A DNA stretch of 64,000 nt from Batkoa obscura (GCA_030770535.1 JASVEC010000003.1:1302001-1366000); one strand, 5' to 3'. Shown: positions 36,130 through 47,688, counted from the stretch's first letter. The notes: a model not told the origin generated them from the sequence alone. Program-made: numbers and translations.

Positions 36130-37975
36130 TTATTTTCTATGCCGTTTAGACCCCTTTTCCATCTTAGTTTTAATTTCAGAATCATATTTAATTATTGCGA
36201 TTTCTCTTTCCATCATCTTTTTTTTAGATGAATTTAATATTCGATGAATATAAGCATTGATAGCATAATGTTGGGGAGATTGAGTTATTTGATCATATAA
36301 AGGTTGAAATTTAATTAATTCCTTTAATTCTAAATCACTCAAACCTCCTTTATCAACTTTTTTAAGTTTTTTCTTTTCTGCCGCTTCAGCTAAGTATTCC
36401 TAAACAGTAATCGTTAATTGTTTCTAAAAAAATTCCATAGTTTGATCCCTATCTCTGTTTTACTTACCGTGATACACTGAACACATTTTGTAACTTTATC
36501 AGAATCTTTTTTAGATGTAAAACTAGATAATCTAATGCTGATTTCAGATATATAAGGTGTAATCATATCATCAAAGTATAAAAACCCTAATGCTTTAATT
36601 CCGATGACACCACCATAGATAAATGATAGTGGATTTTTAGGATCCATAATAGCTTTAGCTAATGTAGTGAGTAATCGTTTTTTTAAGTTAGGTAATCTAT
36701 ACTCTATCTTTACAAATATCTTTTTTATAAGTTCACATGCCTGTTTTCGAATATCCCAATGTAACAGTCCATCAACTTCATTTTTTCCTATCTTTTTTTT
36801 AAATAAACAGACCATACACGTCATTGAAATTGGATCTAACTTTAACATAATTTAATATTAATAATATTAATAATATAAATAATCATCATGCTTACGTATG
36901 GGGTACATGTAAAGAAAGGGTTGGATGTTATTTTATCTAAAGCATTTAACAAAGAATTTAAAATAGTTATAGTACCCATGTGCTTTGGAATCTAAAAACA
37001 AATAAGCATTAGAAATAAAAATAACTTAAAATTACCGTTATATTGATGTATTTTATTATGTAAGGAAGTAACGGCAGTGCCCCTGGGTCCCTGCTTAACG
37101 TATTATATGCGATATTCAGACATTCTAAGTTGCCACTAATTAAAACATCTGCAATCTCTTTAAATCTATCTTTTTGTTCTTGAGTAAGGATATATACTAT
37201 TTCTGGCCTTCGTTCCAAATCTTTAGCTATTGTTTTTCGATTGTTTGTATCCTTTTCTTTGTCATTGTTAGCACTATTTTCATCTACATTATTTACAACA
37301 TCTAGAATTTATTAATATTTACTTTTCATCTTTAAAATAATCCTACATTGACTCAAATTATTTTTTAGTTTAATGGGGACACCTTCAACTGATAGCCAAT
37401 CCGCTGGTTTAAGTTATTTAAAAAAGTGATAAAGATAATTTGAAATAGACTTACCAGCCAAATAGCTATCTTCAGGTAGATTTGGAAGTGGAGAAGCTAT
37501 AAATTTTTCCAAATCAATCGCTTGCTCATTTAGATAAAATATTTCATTTTTGCCATATTTTAATTTGGCAAACTCAGCTCTATATTCAGTATTAAATCCA
37601 CATATTGGCTTGATAAAATTTTCAGTTATATATTATTAAAATACAGCAGTTTTACCTCTTCATTTTTTAATCTTAAAGCATGATTAACATCTTCAATAGT
37701 AATTGTTGTCCTTCTACCATGTTTCATGAACTTTATAGCTTCCTTTTTACATTATATAAAGTTCATTTTACATCAATGTAAAACTTTACCTGTATTGTTT
37801 GTTTAATTCGGAACTCAACATCGTTTGCTAATGTAGATATACTGCTTTCAGATAATGGATTAACACCTAGTGAGCTTGCAGCCTCCTTTTATGATATTTT
37901 AAATGGTTTTGAAATTGAATTATTTAATATACATACTTCGATTGCTTCTACAGGATAAATTGAATCAGTATCCAT
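36130..37975 (-). CDS. TAF6: TFIID subunit 6 (TAF6)
   Basis: About 478 aa, nine exons: 37975-37937, 37885-37790, 37742-37656, 37608-37455, 37403-37347, 37301-37036, 36991-36896, 36839-36468, 36399-36130. The N-terminal histone fold (EAASSLGVNPLSESSISTLA, NDVEFRIKQTIQEAIKFMKH, GRRTTITIEDVNHALRLK), the ICGFNT link, and DWLSVEGVP are TAF6 hallmarks. A linker then leads into the HEAT-repeat part (LTQEQKDRFKEIADVLIS, DPGALPLLPYIIKYI, NPLSFIYGGVIGIKALG). TAF6 pairs with TAF9 in TFIID (and SAGA in yeast). Two borders are uncertain. The intron at 37302-37346 has other possible donors. At 36400-36467 the protein could instead end early at a TAG, leaving the Lys-rich last exon (ending KGSKRHRK) unexplained. 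Divergent from TFIIE-beta. Confidence 0.85.
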
Positions 37976-38191
37976 TTAATAAAAGTTTAGCACCAACTAA
38001 ACAATATGGCTAAATAAGTTTAACTTTATTAATCTCAGTTTTGATAAAATTTATGAAATTTTAGACAAACCAAAATGGACAAATTCAATCCTTAGTAGTT
38101 ATAAACTAGTTTTATAACAAGCAAAATTTAGCGTGTAATTTATTAGCTAAAGTCTTAACCTTTCTTTTGAATTTCTTGAAATTTTCAAACT
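37976..38191. promoter_or_regulatory. Shared divergent promoter of TAF6 and TFIIE-beta
   Basis: 216 bp separate the two start codons of two general transcription factor genes. AT-rich; no clear TATA box; one CCAAC/ACCAAA-rich stretch near 37990-38075. Inferred only from the head-to-head arrangement. Confidence 0.6.
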
Positions 38192-39336
38192 ATGGGAGGA
38201 CAAGATAAGCTATTAGATGATGCGAAAAAATTCCGACGGGCAATAGCTAGCCAAGAAGTTTTCAGTAAGCCAACAATTCGGCCTGTGGCTGATAAATATG
38301 GCCTTAATAGAGGGAAAGGGAATAAAATTCAAAGTTTAGCTGAAGAAGAAGAAAAGAAGCAAAAAGCAGAAGAGAGAAAGCGTATGATTGAAGAAAGTAA
38401 ATGTGATTGAAACTTGAATTTTTTTTTTTAATATCTTCAACTTAGGTCAATCAAAGGGTATTGCCCCAAAAGCTTCTATGAGTTCGGCATATGAAGCTAT
38501 TGAATTATTAAAAGTAATAATTCCATTGTTTTAAATTGATTAATATTAAATTGAACTCAGAGAACACGTGAACCCAAAACGATTAAGCAAATAATTAAGG
38601 AGCTTAATCTTGATGAATGGGAAGAGGCTGGGTTATATAGTTTTTTAACAGGTACTGATAAAGCTAACCATAATCTTACGAATGATACATTTGAGTTTAA
38701 AGTAAATTTTAATCAAAAAATCATGGAATTACTAATTTTATAAGCCCGATCACGATGTTAAAAACTGTGAAGATTTATTAAGAATTGTTCACTCACAATA
38801 TAGAGATAATTTAAATGGGGAAGATGACTCACCAATTGCTTTTGAAATGAAAAAACTTATTGAATGTGCACAAGATCCAATCCCTTTTGCTGAAGAGCTT
38901 TTGGCTAAAAATCAAGTATACGCTTTTAGAGGAAAGGAACAGGTGATTAAAAATTTGTATTATAATACATATACCGCACCATGTGAACTTGCTTCTGGTA
39001 TAAATTCATCAATCTAAATTTTAACAGCATTGATTGTTTTTTATTTAGAATTTAAAAATATGTGGAAGAAACTTAAGATCCCAGATGAAGCGGATCTTAT
39101 CTCACAAATGGAAAAAAGTAAGTAAAATGAAATTTAATTGTTTTCTTTTATTGATCTTATTATAGAGGGCTTAAGAACTATGGAAACCTTTGTTAAAAAA
39201 GAACTTCCAGAGGTAATTAGAATTTGCTACTTAATATCATAAACTATAAAAAAAATTAAAGGATACTAAACCAATTATCAAAAAACCTCGTCAATCGAAT
39301 CGTAAGCAAAAGGTTACCAATACTCATTTGCTTTGA
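38192..39336 (+). CDS. TFA2: Transcription initiation factor IIE subunit beta (TFA2)
   Basis: 287 aa; exons 38192-38402, 38446-38513, 38561-38701, 38745-38997, 39049-39117, 39166-39212, 39262-39336; introns 43-51 nt. The basic N-terminus is followed by winged-helix segments: AYEAIELLKRTREPKTIKQI, FEFKPDHDVKNCEDLLRIVH, and AEELLAKNQVYAFRGKEQ with a beta strand NLYYNT. EFKNMWKKLKIPDEADL and KGLRTMETFVKKELPE precede a basic end (RQSNRKQKVTNTHLL) typical of TFIIE-beta. It recruits TFIIH and stabilises the open complex at Pol II promoters. Reading exon 4 through to 38997 (rather than splicing at 38943) yields the conserved EFK..W and a 51-nt intron, so I chose that. Confidence 0.9.
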
Positions 39337-40702
39337 ATGATAGATTCTATTTAAAAAAGAGTATATTCTCTTAACCTTATTGTACTTTGATTTTTAAATG
39401 CAGCACTTTAACATTATACAAGCTTAGCACTTACAACAAACTGAGTTTTACTCTTATTATGAATTATAACAATAAATATATATGCTACATGAAAGCTCTG
39501 TACAAAGTAGCTTACTAAATTGCACTATTTGTATTTGTTAGCTCTCATAGCTTTAATATGGATTCTTTAAATTCTACAAATTATTGAAAATAAATAATTT
39601 TAAAGATTAACGTTAAGTATACATGTTGTTTGGTCTTACATGCTAGTCACTTAATTTTTACGTAATACTAGTATAATATTTAGTTATAAATGTTGACAAT
39701 TTGAGGTTAAAGATTTCAATTAAAATAAGGTTCAAATAGATGTAAAACAAAACTTAATCCTCCTCTTTAATAGTTAAAAGGAATAAAGTTTAAACCCGTT
39801 TTCAACTGAATATTTTTACTTCCCCTACTGCCTAAAAGACTTACAAGATTTTTTTCCTTTCGTCATTTTGCTTGCTTTTTAAGAATAAAAGATGAGAAAC
39901 TTATTAGATAATTTTTTGAAAAAAATATCCCTTAAAAATTTTTCAACTGGAAAACATAAATTATAAAAATTATAGAAAAGTCTAATTTAAACTATGAATG
40001 TATTTTATATATTGTATACTCTATCATTGTAAAAATGGCTACTCTTTTTTATCATTAATTGTTTAGACTAGTTACCCATGAGCCTTGTGTTTGAGTAAAA
40101 GCTGAACATTTTCATGTTTTTATTTTGAAATAATTTCAAAGAAATATATAGAAATTGCTTTTGGAATCCCCTTAAGTAGCGAAGAGGACTTCATTGGATT
40201 ATAGTGAATTTTTTGTAACATCAAAAAATTCACACTATTTTGATTACTTAGAATCAGTCCAAAAATTCCACTATTTTATAAATATTAAAATGGAAGAATT
40301 AAAAATTACTATCATAAAAATGAGAAAGGTTAATATATAATGCCGCATAAGAACATTAATGGATCAATATGTGTTCTCTTAATAAGTTTACTGTAATGAA
40401 AATACGAATAGATTATGGAACTTTGATGGAGAAATAATAATTTGACCATGAATTAAATTAGTAAATAATAGTATAGTGTTTTGATAAGTAATGCATGTAC
40501 TATATGCTATTGATTATACTAAATAATAACTAATAAAGAACAAGTTAAAAACGACATCTATTATTGAAAAGGAAGCTAATTTCAAGATTTTTTGAGCATA
40601 GAATTTATTCTTATTTTTTTGTTACAATTTAAGAAACCAATTTCCACTTGAATAATATGACGGACAAATTTTAACACGGAGGATTGAATTGAATGGGAAA
40701 AT
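39337..40702. other. Intergenic
   Basis: 1.4 kb, AT-rich. No gene, tRNA or family A/B repeat found. Confidence 0.5.
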
Positions 40703-40709
40703 TATATAA
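40703..40709 (+). promoter_or_regulatory. TATA-like box of the TMEM198-like gene
   Basis: TATATAA about 80 bp before the ATG at 40787, in front of an A-rich leader. Confidence 0.5.
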
Positions 40710-40786
40710 ACCAAACAAAAGCTCTTCAAAGCCATTGATTTTTACTTTCAACTGAATTATTAAATAAATAAGAAAAAAAAGGAAAT

Positions 40787-41530
40787 ATGAGTGCTGCTGA
40801 TACTACACCTCAAACATCGGATCAAGAGATGGATCAAGGAATGAGTTTATTAAAAGAACTAATGCTTAAGCTTTCTGGTGCTACATTTGGTACCTTACTT
40901 GCTGGGGGTATTATTATGTTTATAATTGGTACCATATTACTTGTAAAAAATCGACGAGCTATCAAAATCTTATATTTTTATTCGGGTTTAGAATTTTTTA
41001 CACTGTTATCTTTTATGATTGGTTTAATTATATTATCTATAAAAAAAGTGGAAGCTTCCACTCCATTTTTTATATTAGGCGGTTCAAGTTTAGCAGTGGG
41101 TTTAGTTGGTGCTGTTATTTCGGCTTGTTTTGGTCGATTTGGTATAATAGTATTAGGTTTACAAGCTGGTTGGTCTATTTGGTCCATATTTTCTGTATTT
41201 ATAGAAAATCAAATAATTAATTTATCTGTGGGATTAGTAGTTGCTGTTATATTTGCTATTATATGTGCTGTATTTAAACGACCAATGGAGATTTTGATTG
41301 CTTCTTTTACGGGTGCTAACAACTTTTCTTTTGGTTTATTATATATTATTGTTTCGATCCTTGGTTTTGCTAATTCCCCCGCATTAGCTTATGAAAAAGC
41401 TCTCCCTTATGGTTCGATTGCTGCTTTAGTTTTAACTCTAATTCTCTTTATTGTTTCTATGTGGTATCATTACTCCGCTTTTGTAGATGCAAGAAGAGCA
41501 GAACATCAACCACTTATGGCTGAAGTTTAA
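40787..41530 (+). CDS. TMEM198/DUF4203-like multi-pass membrane protein
   Basis: 247 aa, intronless. A short hydrophilic N-terminus (about 35 residues, Thr/Gln/Asp-rich) is followed by about seven hydrophobic segments: TLLAGGIIMFIIGTILLV, LYFYSGLEFFTLLSFMIGLI, FFILGGSSLAVGLVGAVISA, IIVLGLQAGWSIWSIFSV, INLSVGLVVAVIFAIICAVF, FGLLYIIVSILGF, and IAALVLTLILFIVSMWYH. The cytosolic tail is RRAEHQPLM. The arginine-rich loop after segment 1 and the KRPMEILIASFTGA motif before segment 6 are characteristic of the TMEM198/DUF4203 family as I remember it. The molecular role in fungi is not established. Strong promoter look (TATA box, A-rich leader) suggests good expression. Confidence 0.7.
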   Translation: MSAADTTPQTSDQEMDQGMSLLKELMLKLSGATFGTLLAGGIIMFIIGTILLVKNRRAIKILYFYSGLEFFTLLSFMIGLIILSIKKVEASTPFFILGGSSLAVGLVGAVISACFGRFGIIVLGLQAGWSIWSIFSVFIENQIINLSVGLVVAVIFAIICAVFKRPMEILIASFTGANNFSFGLLYIIVSILGFANSPALAYEKALPYGSIAALVLTLILFIVSMWYHYSAFVDARRAEHQPLMAEV

Positions 41531-42090
41531 ATATTCTTATATTTGTCTATAATTTATATATGAAATTTCAATATATATAAAAATTGTAAATTTATAATTA
41601 TCTGATTTATCTTAACTATTATTATTTTAAAAATATAGTAAATTGAATTCATACTAATATTTAATATTTAATATTGTAAAACTTGATTTTATTGAACTTA
41701 TAATGAAAGAATGCTATTGTTTTTTTTAAACATACTAAGGTCAATAAAGGCAAGGCAGTGATTTATTTCAGAAATATCAAAAATGGAAATAGTTCAATGT
41801 GTGACCCAATCAATAGGTACCAGGAGGGAGACAAAGGCTACGTAGCCATTTGGAACCTTTTTTAGATCTAGGGGCAGTCATGAAAGTATGTTTACATTCC
41901 TTGAGGAATAGTGTTATTATTTTTAAAAGTTAACTCTTTTAGAATTAGTTATTTTATCTAATTTTATTTCATTTTGTTCATGGATTCAAGTAAAGCATTG
42001 AATGGAAACTTTAGCAACATTTGATAAAGATAAAGTTAAAAGATCCAAAGAGATGACAACGAAATAAATGAAAAACCAAAAATATTTTTT
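41531..42090. other. Intergenic, approach to a retroelement fossil
   Basis: The first 230 bases are AT-rich 3' flank. From about 41760 the base composition becomes more even. A perfect palindrome GGCTACGTAGCC lies at about 41838-41849. This part may already belong to the element that follows. Confidence 0.4.
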
Positions 42091-43300
42091 GATTCTGTAG
42101 ACAATTTTTTGCAACCTGTGGTAAAAATAATTCCAGCAATGGGAACTGCCCCTAGTTCAACAACTTGCCTGGGGTCCTCTAGAGTAATTTGGTCATCCTT
42201 CTATAAGAAAGACTCCACCATCAAAATGCCTAGTGAATTTCGCAAAGTTGAACCTCAGTTCCACATTGATAATGTTCCTCACTCTATCCTTTTTCACTTT
42301 GATAAATTTAATATTAAAGATAGAGGAACTGCCTCCTTTCTTGACAGCTACTTTGTTGACAAGATCTTCTACTCAATCCTTAGTACGAAAGACAATTCAG
42401 TTCTTATATCCTTCAGGAATGAACAGTTTGCCGTTGAAACGTATGAGAAAGGCCTTTTCATTGATGATGTATATGTCCCTCACACTATAGTAGCCCCAAA
42501 AGGCGGGGAGATAAAAGTACATATCTCTGGAATCCCTTTCTGGGAACTTCCTCATCTGTTCCTACCCCAAAAGATATTCGCAAGTTGGTTAAAAATTGGC
42601 TACAACCATATGAGAAATTGCTTTCGTATGTTCCTCTCTTGATTACTGGGCTGCTTCTGAGGTTTTTGCGGTCATCAAGACCGACTAAGACCTAGGAGCT
42701 GGCCAGCTTTCAAAGCTCCTCTGCAGCACTGACATCCTTGGCAACTCTATTTGCCTCAGGTACGCCAGTGCCTAATCTACATGTTTTGGCTGTTCCAAAC
42801 TAGGCTACATGCAACACCAGTGTCCTTCTAATAACAGAAGACCTGGCTCTCCCTTCCCGTCAGGCTCCTCTAAAAGAGTTGCCCCAGCCCCAAAATTGGA
42901 TGCTCTCTCATCACAGGCCTTCGAACTTCTGAATAAAGCTCCTACTCCAATCACCCCTCCTACTATTTTTAACGTAAAAGGTTTCCAATCTAATAATGTT
43001 ACCCACAATAATTCGAATAATTTCTTTAATCAAGTCAATAATAGTTCGAATTTCAATAGTCAAAATAGCAATGTTAATTTCTTTACTCCTTTATCAAATG
43101 GCAATGACAACGCCAAAGAATCCAAAAATGCTCCATTGGGTGCTACCAAAGTCCTAAAATATTCTGGTACTTTTGAAAATAAGCTTTATACGCTCACTGA
43201 CATACCTCCGAAAGAAAAACTGGCTTTATACCAAGACTTCCTCAAAAAGGTGCATTTTGCAGCGATAAAGCCAGCTTATGCAATAATGAATTAAAAACTG
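42091..43300 (+). mobile_element. Retroelement fossil: gag/ORF1-like remnant
   Basis: Noticeably richer in G and C than its surroundings, with different codon use, pointing to an inserted element. The first part (to about 42640) encodes an RRM/gag-like stretch (FDKFNIKDRGTASFLDSY, SGIPFWELPHLF). Then comes a degenerate zinc-knuckle region (CFGCSKLGYMQHQC) and a Ser/Asn/Pro-rich part ending near 43294. This order fits ORF1 of a fungal LINE or gag of an LTR element. No reverse transcriptase is present. It is broken in several places and looks moderately old. Confidence 0.55.
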
Positions 43301-43676
43301 GCTGTGAAAATTACTTGGCACTCCACTAGGGGATTTTCACAGAATTAAATTAAATAAAAAGTTTATTTTAATGTAGTTGGTTAATTTAGTAAAAATTTTA
43401 TACTTTATTTATGTAATGTTATCTTAACTAACATCAGCTAATCTCAACTTAGCTTATAATAATTTGTCTTTTTATTTTAATTTAAATTTTTCTTATTTAA
43501 TTGCTACTATTAATATTAGATTAATTTATATCTGGGATTGTTTTTGTTTTTTAATATCAACTTTTTTTATTAAACCTGATATTATATTTCTATTAGACTC
43601 CAGATTTAATTTTTTTTCTACTTTATATAGCTAATATATTTGTGTTGTTAAAAACTTTAAATTAAATTTAAAAGTA
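43301..43676. other. Intergenic
   Basis: AT-rich, with long T runs. Nothing recognised. Confidence 0.4.
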
Positions 43677-43712
43677 TATGGTGATGGATTTTTTTGTTTA
43701 AGAATTTTTTTC
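43677..43712 (+). repeat. MITE family A, truncated left end
   Basis: TATGGTGATGGATTTTTTTG TTTAAGAATTTT matches the family's first 35 bases; similarity then stops. Confidence 0.6.
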
Positions 43713-43811
43713 TTTTTTTTTATAATTATATCTTTTAAATAAATATTTTTAAATTTTTAAATAAACAGTTTTTATTTTTAAGTTTTTGTTACTTCGAATT
43801 TTTTAACTTTA

Positions 43812-43911
43812 TATGGGGATGTTTTTTGGCTTCATTATTTTTTCCATTTTTAAGCGCTACTTGAGCGGAAAGATTGTTAGTAAAATTCTTAAAAAAAAAT
43901 ATATCCTCATA
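43812..43911 (-). repeat. MITE family A copy
   Basis: 100 bp, TATGGGGATGTTTTTTGGCT to ATATCCTCATA, with the conserved core GAGCGGAAAGATTGTTAGTA. Confidence 0.88.
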
Positions 43912-44015
43912 TAATAAAATAGTTATTAGTAACAACTGAATTATTATTTTTAATTTCTTATAAAATGCCAAATTTTATAATTAAAGTTAAAATATATTTT
44001 AAATTAACTAACTAG

Positions 44016-44562
44016 TGTGAAAGTTGATACTCAGCGGTCGGAGTTAAAAGCTACTCTTGCTTGATTAACTTGCCTCGAGTCGAACGATCTTAGTTTATGT
44101 AACTAAGATAGACTTAACTTAATATAAATAGTACGTAATAAGCTACGAATTATGTAAAACAAATATAATGGAAGATACTACCGTAAAATCTATATAAGAT
44201 GTTGTCAGAAAGACTTAGTGACTTTATTAATGATACATTATCAGAGAGTAATCCAATTAAAAAAGCCTCGAATCAGTATGTTGAATCTCTTTTATACCCC
44301 AACTGGGTGGCTATATATAAGGAGCATTATAACAGTTATTCCTTATTATAGTTGCCAAGTATGGAGATTAAAACATTGACAATAAGTTCTTCGCGATTAG
44401 GTGGTAGCAATTCTCACAGCAAATCTATATAAGGAACTCTGAACTGATTGTACTACATGAATCACGGTCAAATTGATTACAAGATTACAACTAGTTTTGT
44501 AAACAAGTTAAATGACTATTATGTTATAATTAATTCGAGAGCTGATAAAACAATATTTCACA
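44016..44562 (+). mobile_element. LTR-retroelement fossil: solo LTR, copy C2
   Basis: 547 bp, TGTGAAAG..TTTCACA. The first 434 bp appear identical in inverted orientation to copy C3 (45462 back to 45029; paired coordinates sum to 89478 throughout). The last 113 bp differ from C3 but resemble the end of C1 (AACTAGTTTTGTAAACAAGT). No matching target-site duplication seen at its edges. Likely young for the identical part. Confidence 0.75.
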
Positions 44563-44983
44563 TTTTTAGTTTTAATTTTAATTATTATAAATAAATACTG
44601 TTTCAAGCATATAATTTAAAAAAAACAAAGGTATTTAAATGATAGTTTTTTAAAACTTGTTATAATTTAAATCAAAAATTATTGTTATTTAATTAAATCA
44701 TTATATAATATATATTTTTAACTATATTTTAATTAATACCTAATTTTAGCTTTGCTTTTATCTATACAACTTTTTATAAGCTGTATAATTAATTGATAAT
44801 AAATAAATAATATAATAATATAATAATGATTTATTATTAAATACTTTAAAATTAGATTTGATAAAGGGTATTAACTAAATAAGCAGTACTTTTTTTAAGT
44901 ATTGATTTTTATGAAAAAATTGCTCATTAAATTTAATTAAATGTAAACACTAATTTTAACCTAACTTTATTAAAAGTATATAG
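44563..44983. other. AT-rich spacer between two inverted LTR fossils
   Basis: 421 bp, extremely AT-rich, with simple ATAATA runs. No retroelement internal coding region and no gene. Confidence 0.5.
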
Positions 44984-45462
44984 TGTGAAATATCGGTTCA
45001 TTAGCTCTAGGATTGATTATAATATGATAATCAGTTCAGAGTTCCTTATATAGATTTGCTGTGAGAATTGCTACCACCTAATCGCGAAGAACTTATTGTC
45101 AATGTTTTAATCTCCATACTTGGCAACTATAATAAGGAATAACTGTTATAATGCTCCTTATATATAGCCACCCAGTTGGGGTATAAAAGAGATTCAACAT
45201 ACTGATTCGAGGCTTTTTTAATTGGATTACTCTCTGATAATGTATCATTAATAAAGTCACTAAGTCTTTCTGACAACATCTTATATAGATTTTACGGTAG
45301 TATCTTCCATTATATTTGTTTTACATAATTCGTAGCTTATTACGTACTATTTATATTAAGTTAAGTCTATCTTAGTTACATAAACTAAGATCGTTCGACT
45401 CGAGGCAAGTTAATCAAGCAAGAGTAGCTTTTAACTCCGACCGCTGAGTATCAACTTTCACA
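44984..45462 (-). mobile_element. LTR-retroelement fossil: solo LTR, copy C3, inserted in a MITE end
   Basis: 479 bp in reverse orientation, bounded by TGTGAAAT and TTTCACA. It is flanked on both sides by ATAG, a 4-bp target-site duplication. The right ATAG begins the neighbouring family A MITE, so the LTR element inserted in that MITE's terminus. Only the LTR remains. Confidence 0.75.
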
Positions 45463-45463
45463 A

Positions 45464-45564
45464 TAGGGGTGTTTTTTTGGTTTCATCATTTTTTCCGTTT
45501 TTTAAGTGCAATTTGAAAAGAAAAATTATTAGTAAAATTATTAAACAAAGCATACATCCCCATA
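45464..45564 (-). repeat. MITE family A copy interrupted at its end by an LTR
   Basis: TAGGGGTGTTTTTTTGGTTT to CATACATCCCCATA, about 101 bp, somewhat diverged internally. The first bases are part of the 4-bp duplication around the LTR at 44984-45462. Confidence 0.8.
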
Positions 45565-46803
45565 TAATTGTTATACTTTAATTTTAAATAATTATTTTTT
45601 TATTCAGTTCAAACTTTTATTTAAAATATAATTTTTTTTTTGCAATGGAAAAAAACTACCTACCCAGTCAGTACTTTTTACTCCTTTTTTAATTATCAGT
45701 TTAACAGTATAAAAAGATAGAAGGAATGTATTTTAAATAAGCACTACTTGATTTGATGTCAGAAACGTAGAACTATTTAAAATATAAATTAAAGAAATTT
45801 AGTTTTTTTCATGTCACCTCATATTATATACTAAAGAGTTTAATGCTAATTTAATGTATTTGTATGTATGTGAAATTATAAAGGAGGTTAAAACGTATGA
45901 AAATGATGATAGCTTAAATGAGTAGAAAAAATATCATATCATTTTAAATTGTATGTAATTCACAAAATTGTCCTTTAGGAATAAAATATTCTAATAATAA
46001 TAGGCTTATTTCCTGTTAGCCGTCACGAGCTTGACATATGTATTATTTGTTATGTCTTGATTAATATTGAAAATTAAAAAAATGGCAATCTAATATTATA
46101 TGCTATTAATTAAAACCATTTAACGACATAACAGAATGTAATAGCTGTCCAAAGTTAAAAAAAGTGAGCTTACTCTTATACTTCTAATGTATAAATCGTT
46201 TTAATTGTAGTATTCATTTTAAGTATTTGTAGTTTAGATCAAATTTTGAGAAAAAAATATTCACACGGAATTAAACACAAAAAAATAAAATATTATTTAT
46301 TATAGAATCATAAATTGCTATTATTTAGAACATTTTAGCATTGATTAACTTTTACTTTAGTCTATATCTTTTAAAGAATAGATGAAATCTTAATGGTAAT
46401 CGTTACCACATATTTATTATTATTATCTTTTAAGGAGATTTTTAATTTTTTACAAACATAAATCAAAACAATTGAAATTATTTTATTTATATCGCTTTTC
46501 AATATTACTTCATTATTTTTATCATAAACGTTTTGATAAGATCTAACTTTACACAATTTGAATGTATATTTGGTGAAAAAATATATAATCCTTTTTGGTC
46601 AGAGACATTAGTATTATAATTAACAATTGCCTCTATATTGTTGACTTTGAACTTTTGTTAGATATTCTATATTTTTCTTAGTCTTATTTCTATCCCCTAT
46701 TAGTTCCATTTAATTATTTTATATATCCCATAATTTTTTTTAGCCTGATCAAAGCTTAATAAGCGTAATCAGACTAAGTGGCACTTTTTTAGCTCACTAA
46801 ATA
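45565..46803. other. Intergenic upstream of carbonic anhydrase
   Basis: AT-rich. On the minus strand at about 46500-46650 a short coding-like stretch (NTNVSDQKGLYIFSPNIHSN) appears, but no gene could be built from it. Nothing else recognised. Confidence 0.4.
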
Positions 46804-47650
46804 ATGCTTAGGCTAAGATTAATCACCAAAACTAAAGGAGGAATGCAAAAGCCAGGACATGAACTATTAAAAGCAAATAGTTATTGCAACAAAACAAACT
46901 CTCCAGCTATGAATAACAATGAGATTAATACTTTATTAAACCATAATGAAGTATGGAGCAAAGCCCAACAAAAAGAAAAAGATGCTTTGTTTAAAAAACT
47001 AGCGGTAGGTCAAAGCCCTAAATTTTTATGGTTGGGTTGTAGTGATTCTAGGGTACCTGAAAGCACTATCTTTAACCAAGGTAAATCAAATAAGCTCTCT
47101 TTTTTAAAGTAAAAACTCAATTCATTCAGATCCTGGTACTTTTTTTGTGCATCGAAATGTTGCCAACGTAATAAAAAAAGATGATCCAAGTTTATTAGCT
47201 GCTTTAGATTTTTCTATTAGAGTATTGAAAGTTGAACATATTATTTTATGTGGTCATTCCGACTGTGGTGGTGTCAAAGCTTCATTTACAGGTTCTAATA
47301 TTCCTAACGTAGACCAATGGCTTTCTCCTGTTATGAAGTTATGCAAAGGTAATTATTTTATATATGTTCGATTCATTATTAACATGCTCTTATTTTAATT
47401 TAGAACATCAAAAAGAATTCGATGGTAATATTGTTGTATGCTTTGTGAGATAATTTTTATTTAATTTTGTTTAGAAAATTTTAATAATCAAGAAGACAAA
47501 GAGGAAGCGTTGTGTCATCTTAATATTTTCAATGGTATTAAAATGTTGAAGGAAATTCCAGTAGTTAAAGAAGCTTTAGGTAACCTCCATATACACTCAT
47601 GGATTTATGATGTAGGTACGGGTAAAATAAAGGTCTTAAATAAAGAATAA
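46804..47650 (+). CDS. Beta-class carbonic anhydrase
   Basis: 230 aa, exons 46804-47080, 47130-47348, 47404-47424, 47475-47650. The third exon is only 21 nt. Zn-dependent interconversion of CO2 and bicarbonate. Zinc ligands and active-site residues are visible: LWLGCSDSRVPES (Cys and the Asp/Arg dyad) and HIILCGHSDCGGVKA (His and Cys). GTFFVHRNVANVI and the C-terminal IHSWIYDVGTGKIKVL also fit. The first 25 or so residues are basic (MLRLRLITKTKGG) and may target mitochondria, but later in-frame ATGs (46843, 46909) could give a cytosolic form. Convergent with the GDP-mannose pyrophosphorylase gene, 38 bp between stops. Confidence 0.92.
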
Positions 47651-47688
47651 AAAAACATGTTATTTCATTGTTACTGTTATTAGTTTTA

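Noticed and set aside
41838-41849. Palindrome GGCTACGTAGCC as an operator
   Set aside because: An isolated 12-bp palindrome next to a retroelement fossil, with no gene start nearby; chance is likely.
44016-45462. A single foldback DNA transposon with long terminal inverted repeats
   Set aside because: Each arm separately has TGTGAAA..TTTCACA ends, the arms differ at their inner ends, and a third copy exists alone at 31199, so separate LTRs explain it better.
46371-46650. Possible gene on the minus strand upstream of carbonic anhydrase
   Set aside because: Only a 40-codon protein-like stretch and a separate 60-codon frame; no consistent exon chain or recognisable domain.
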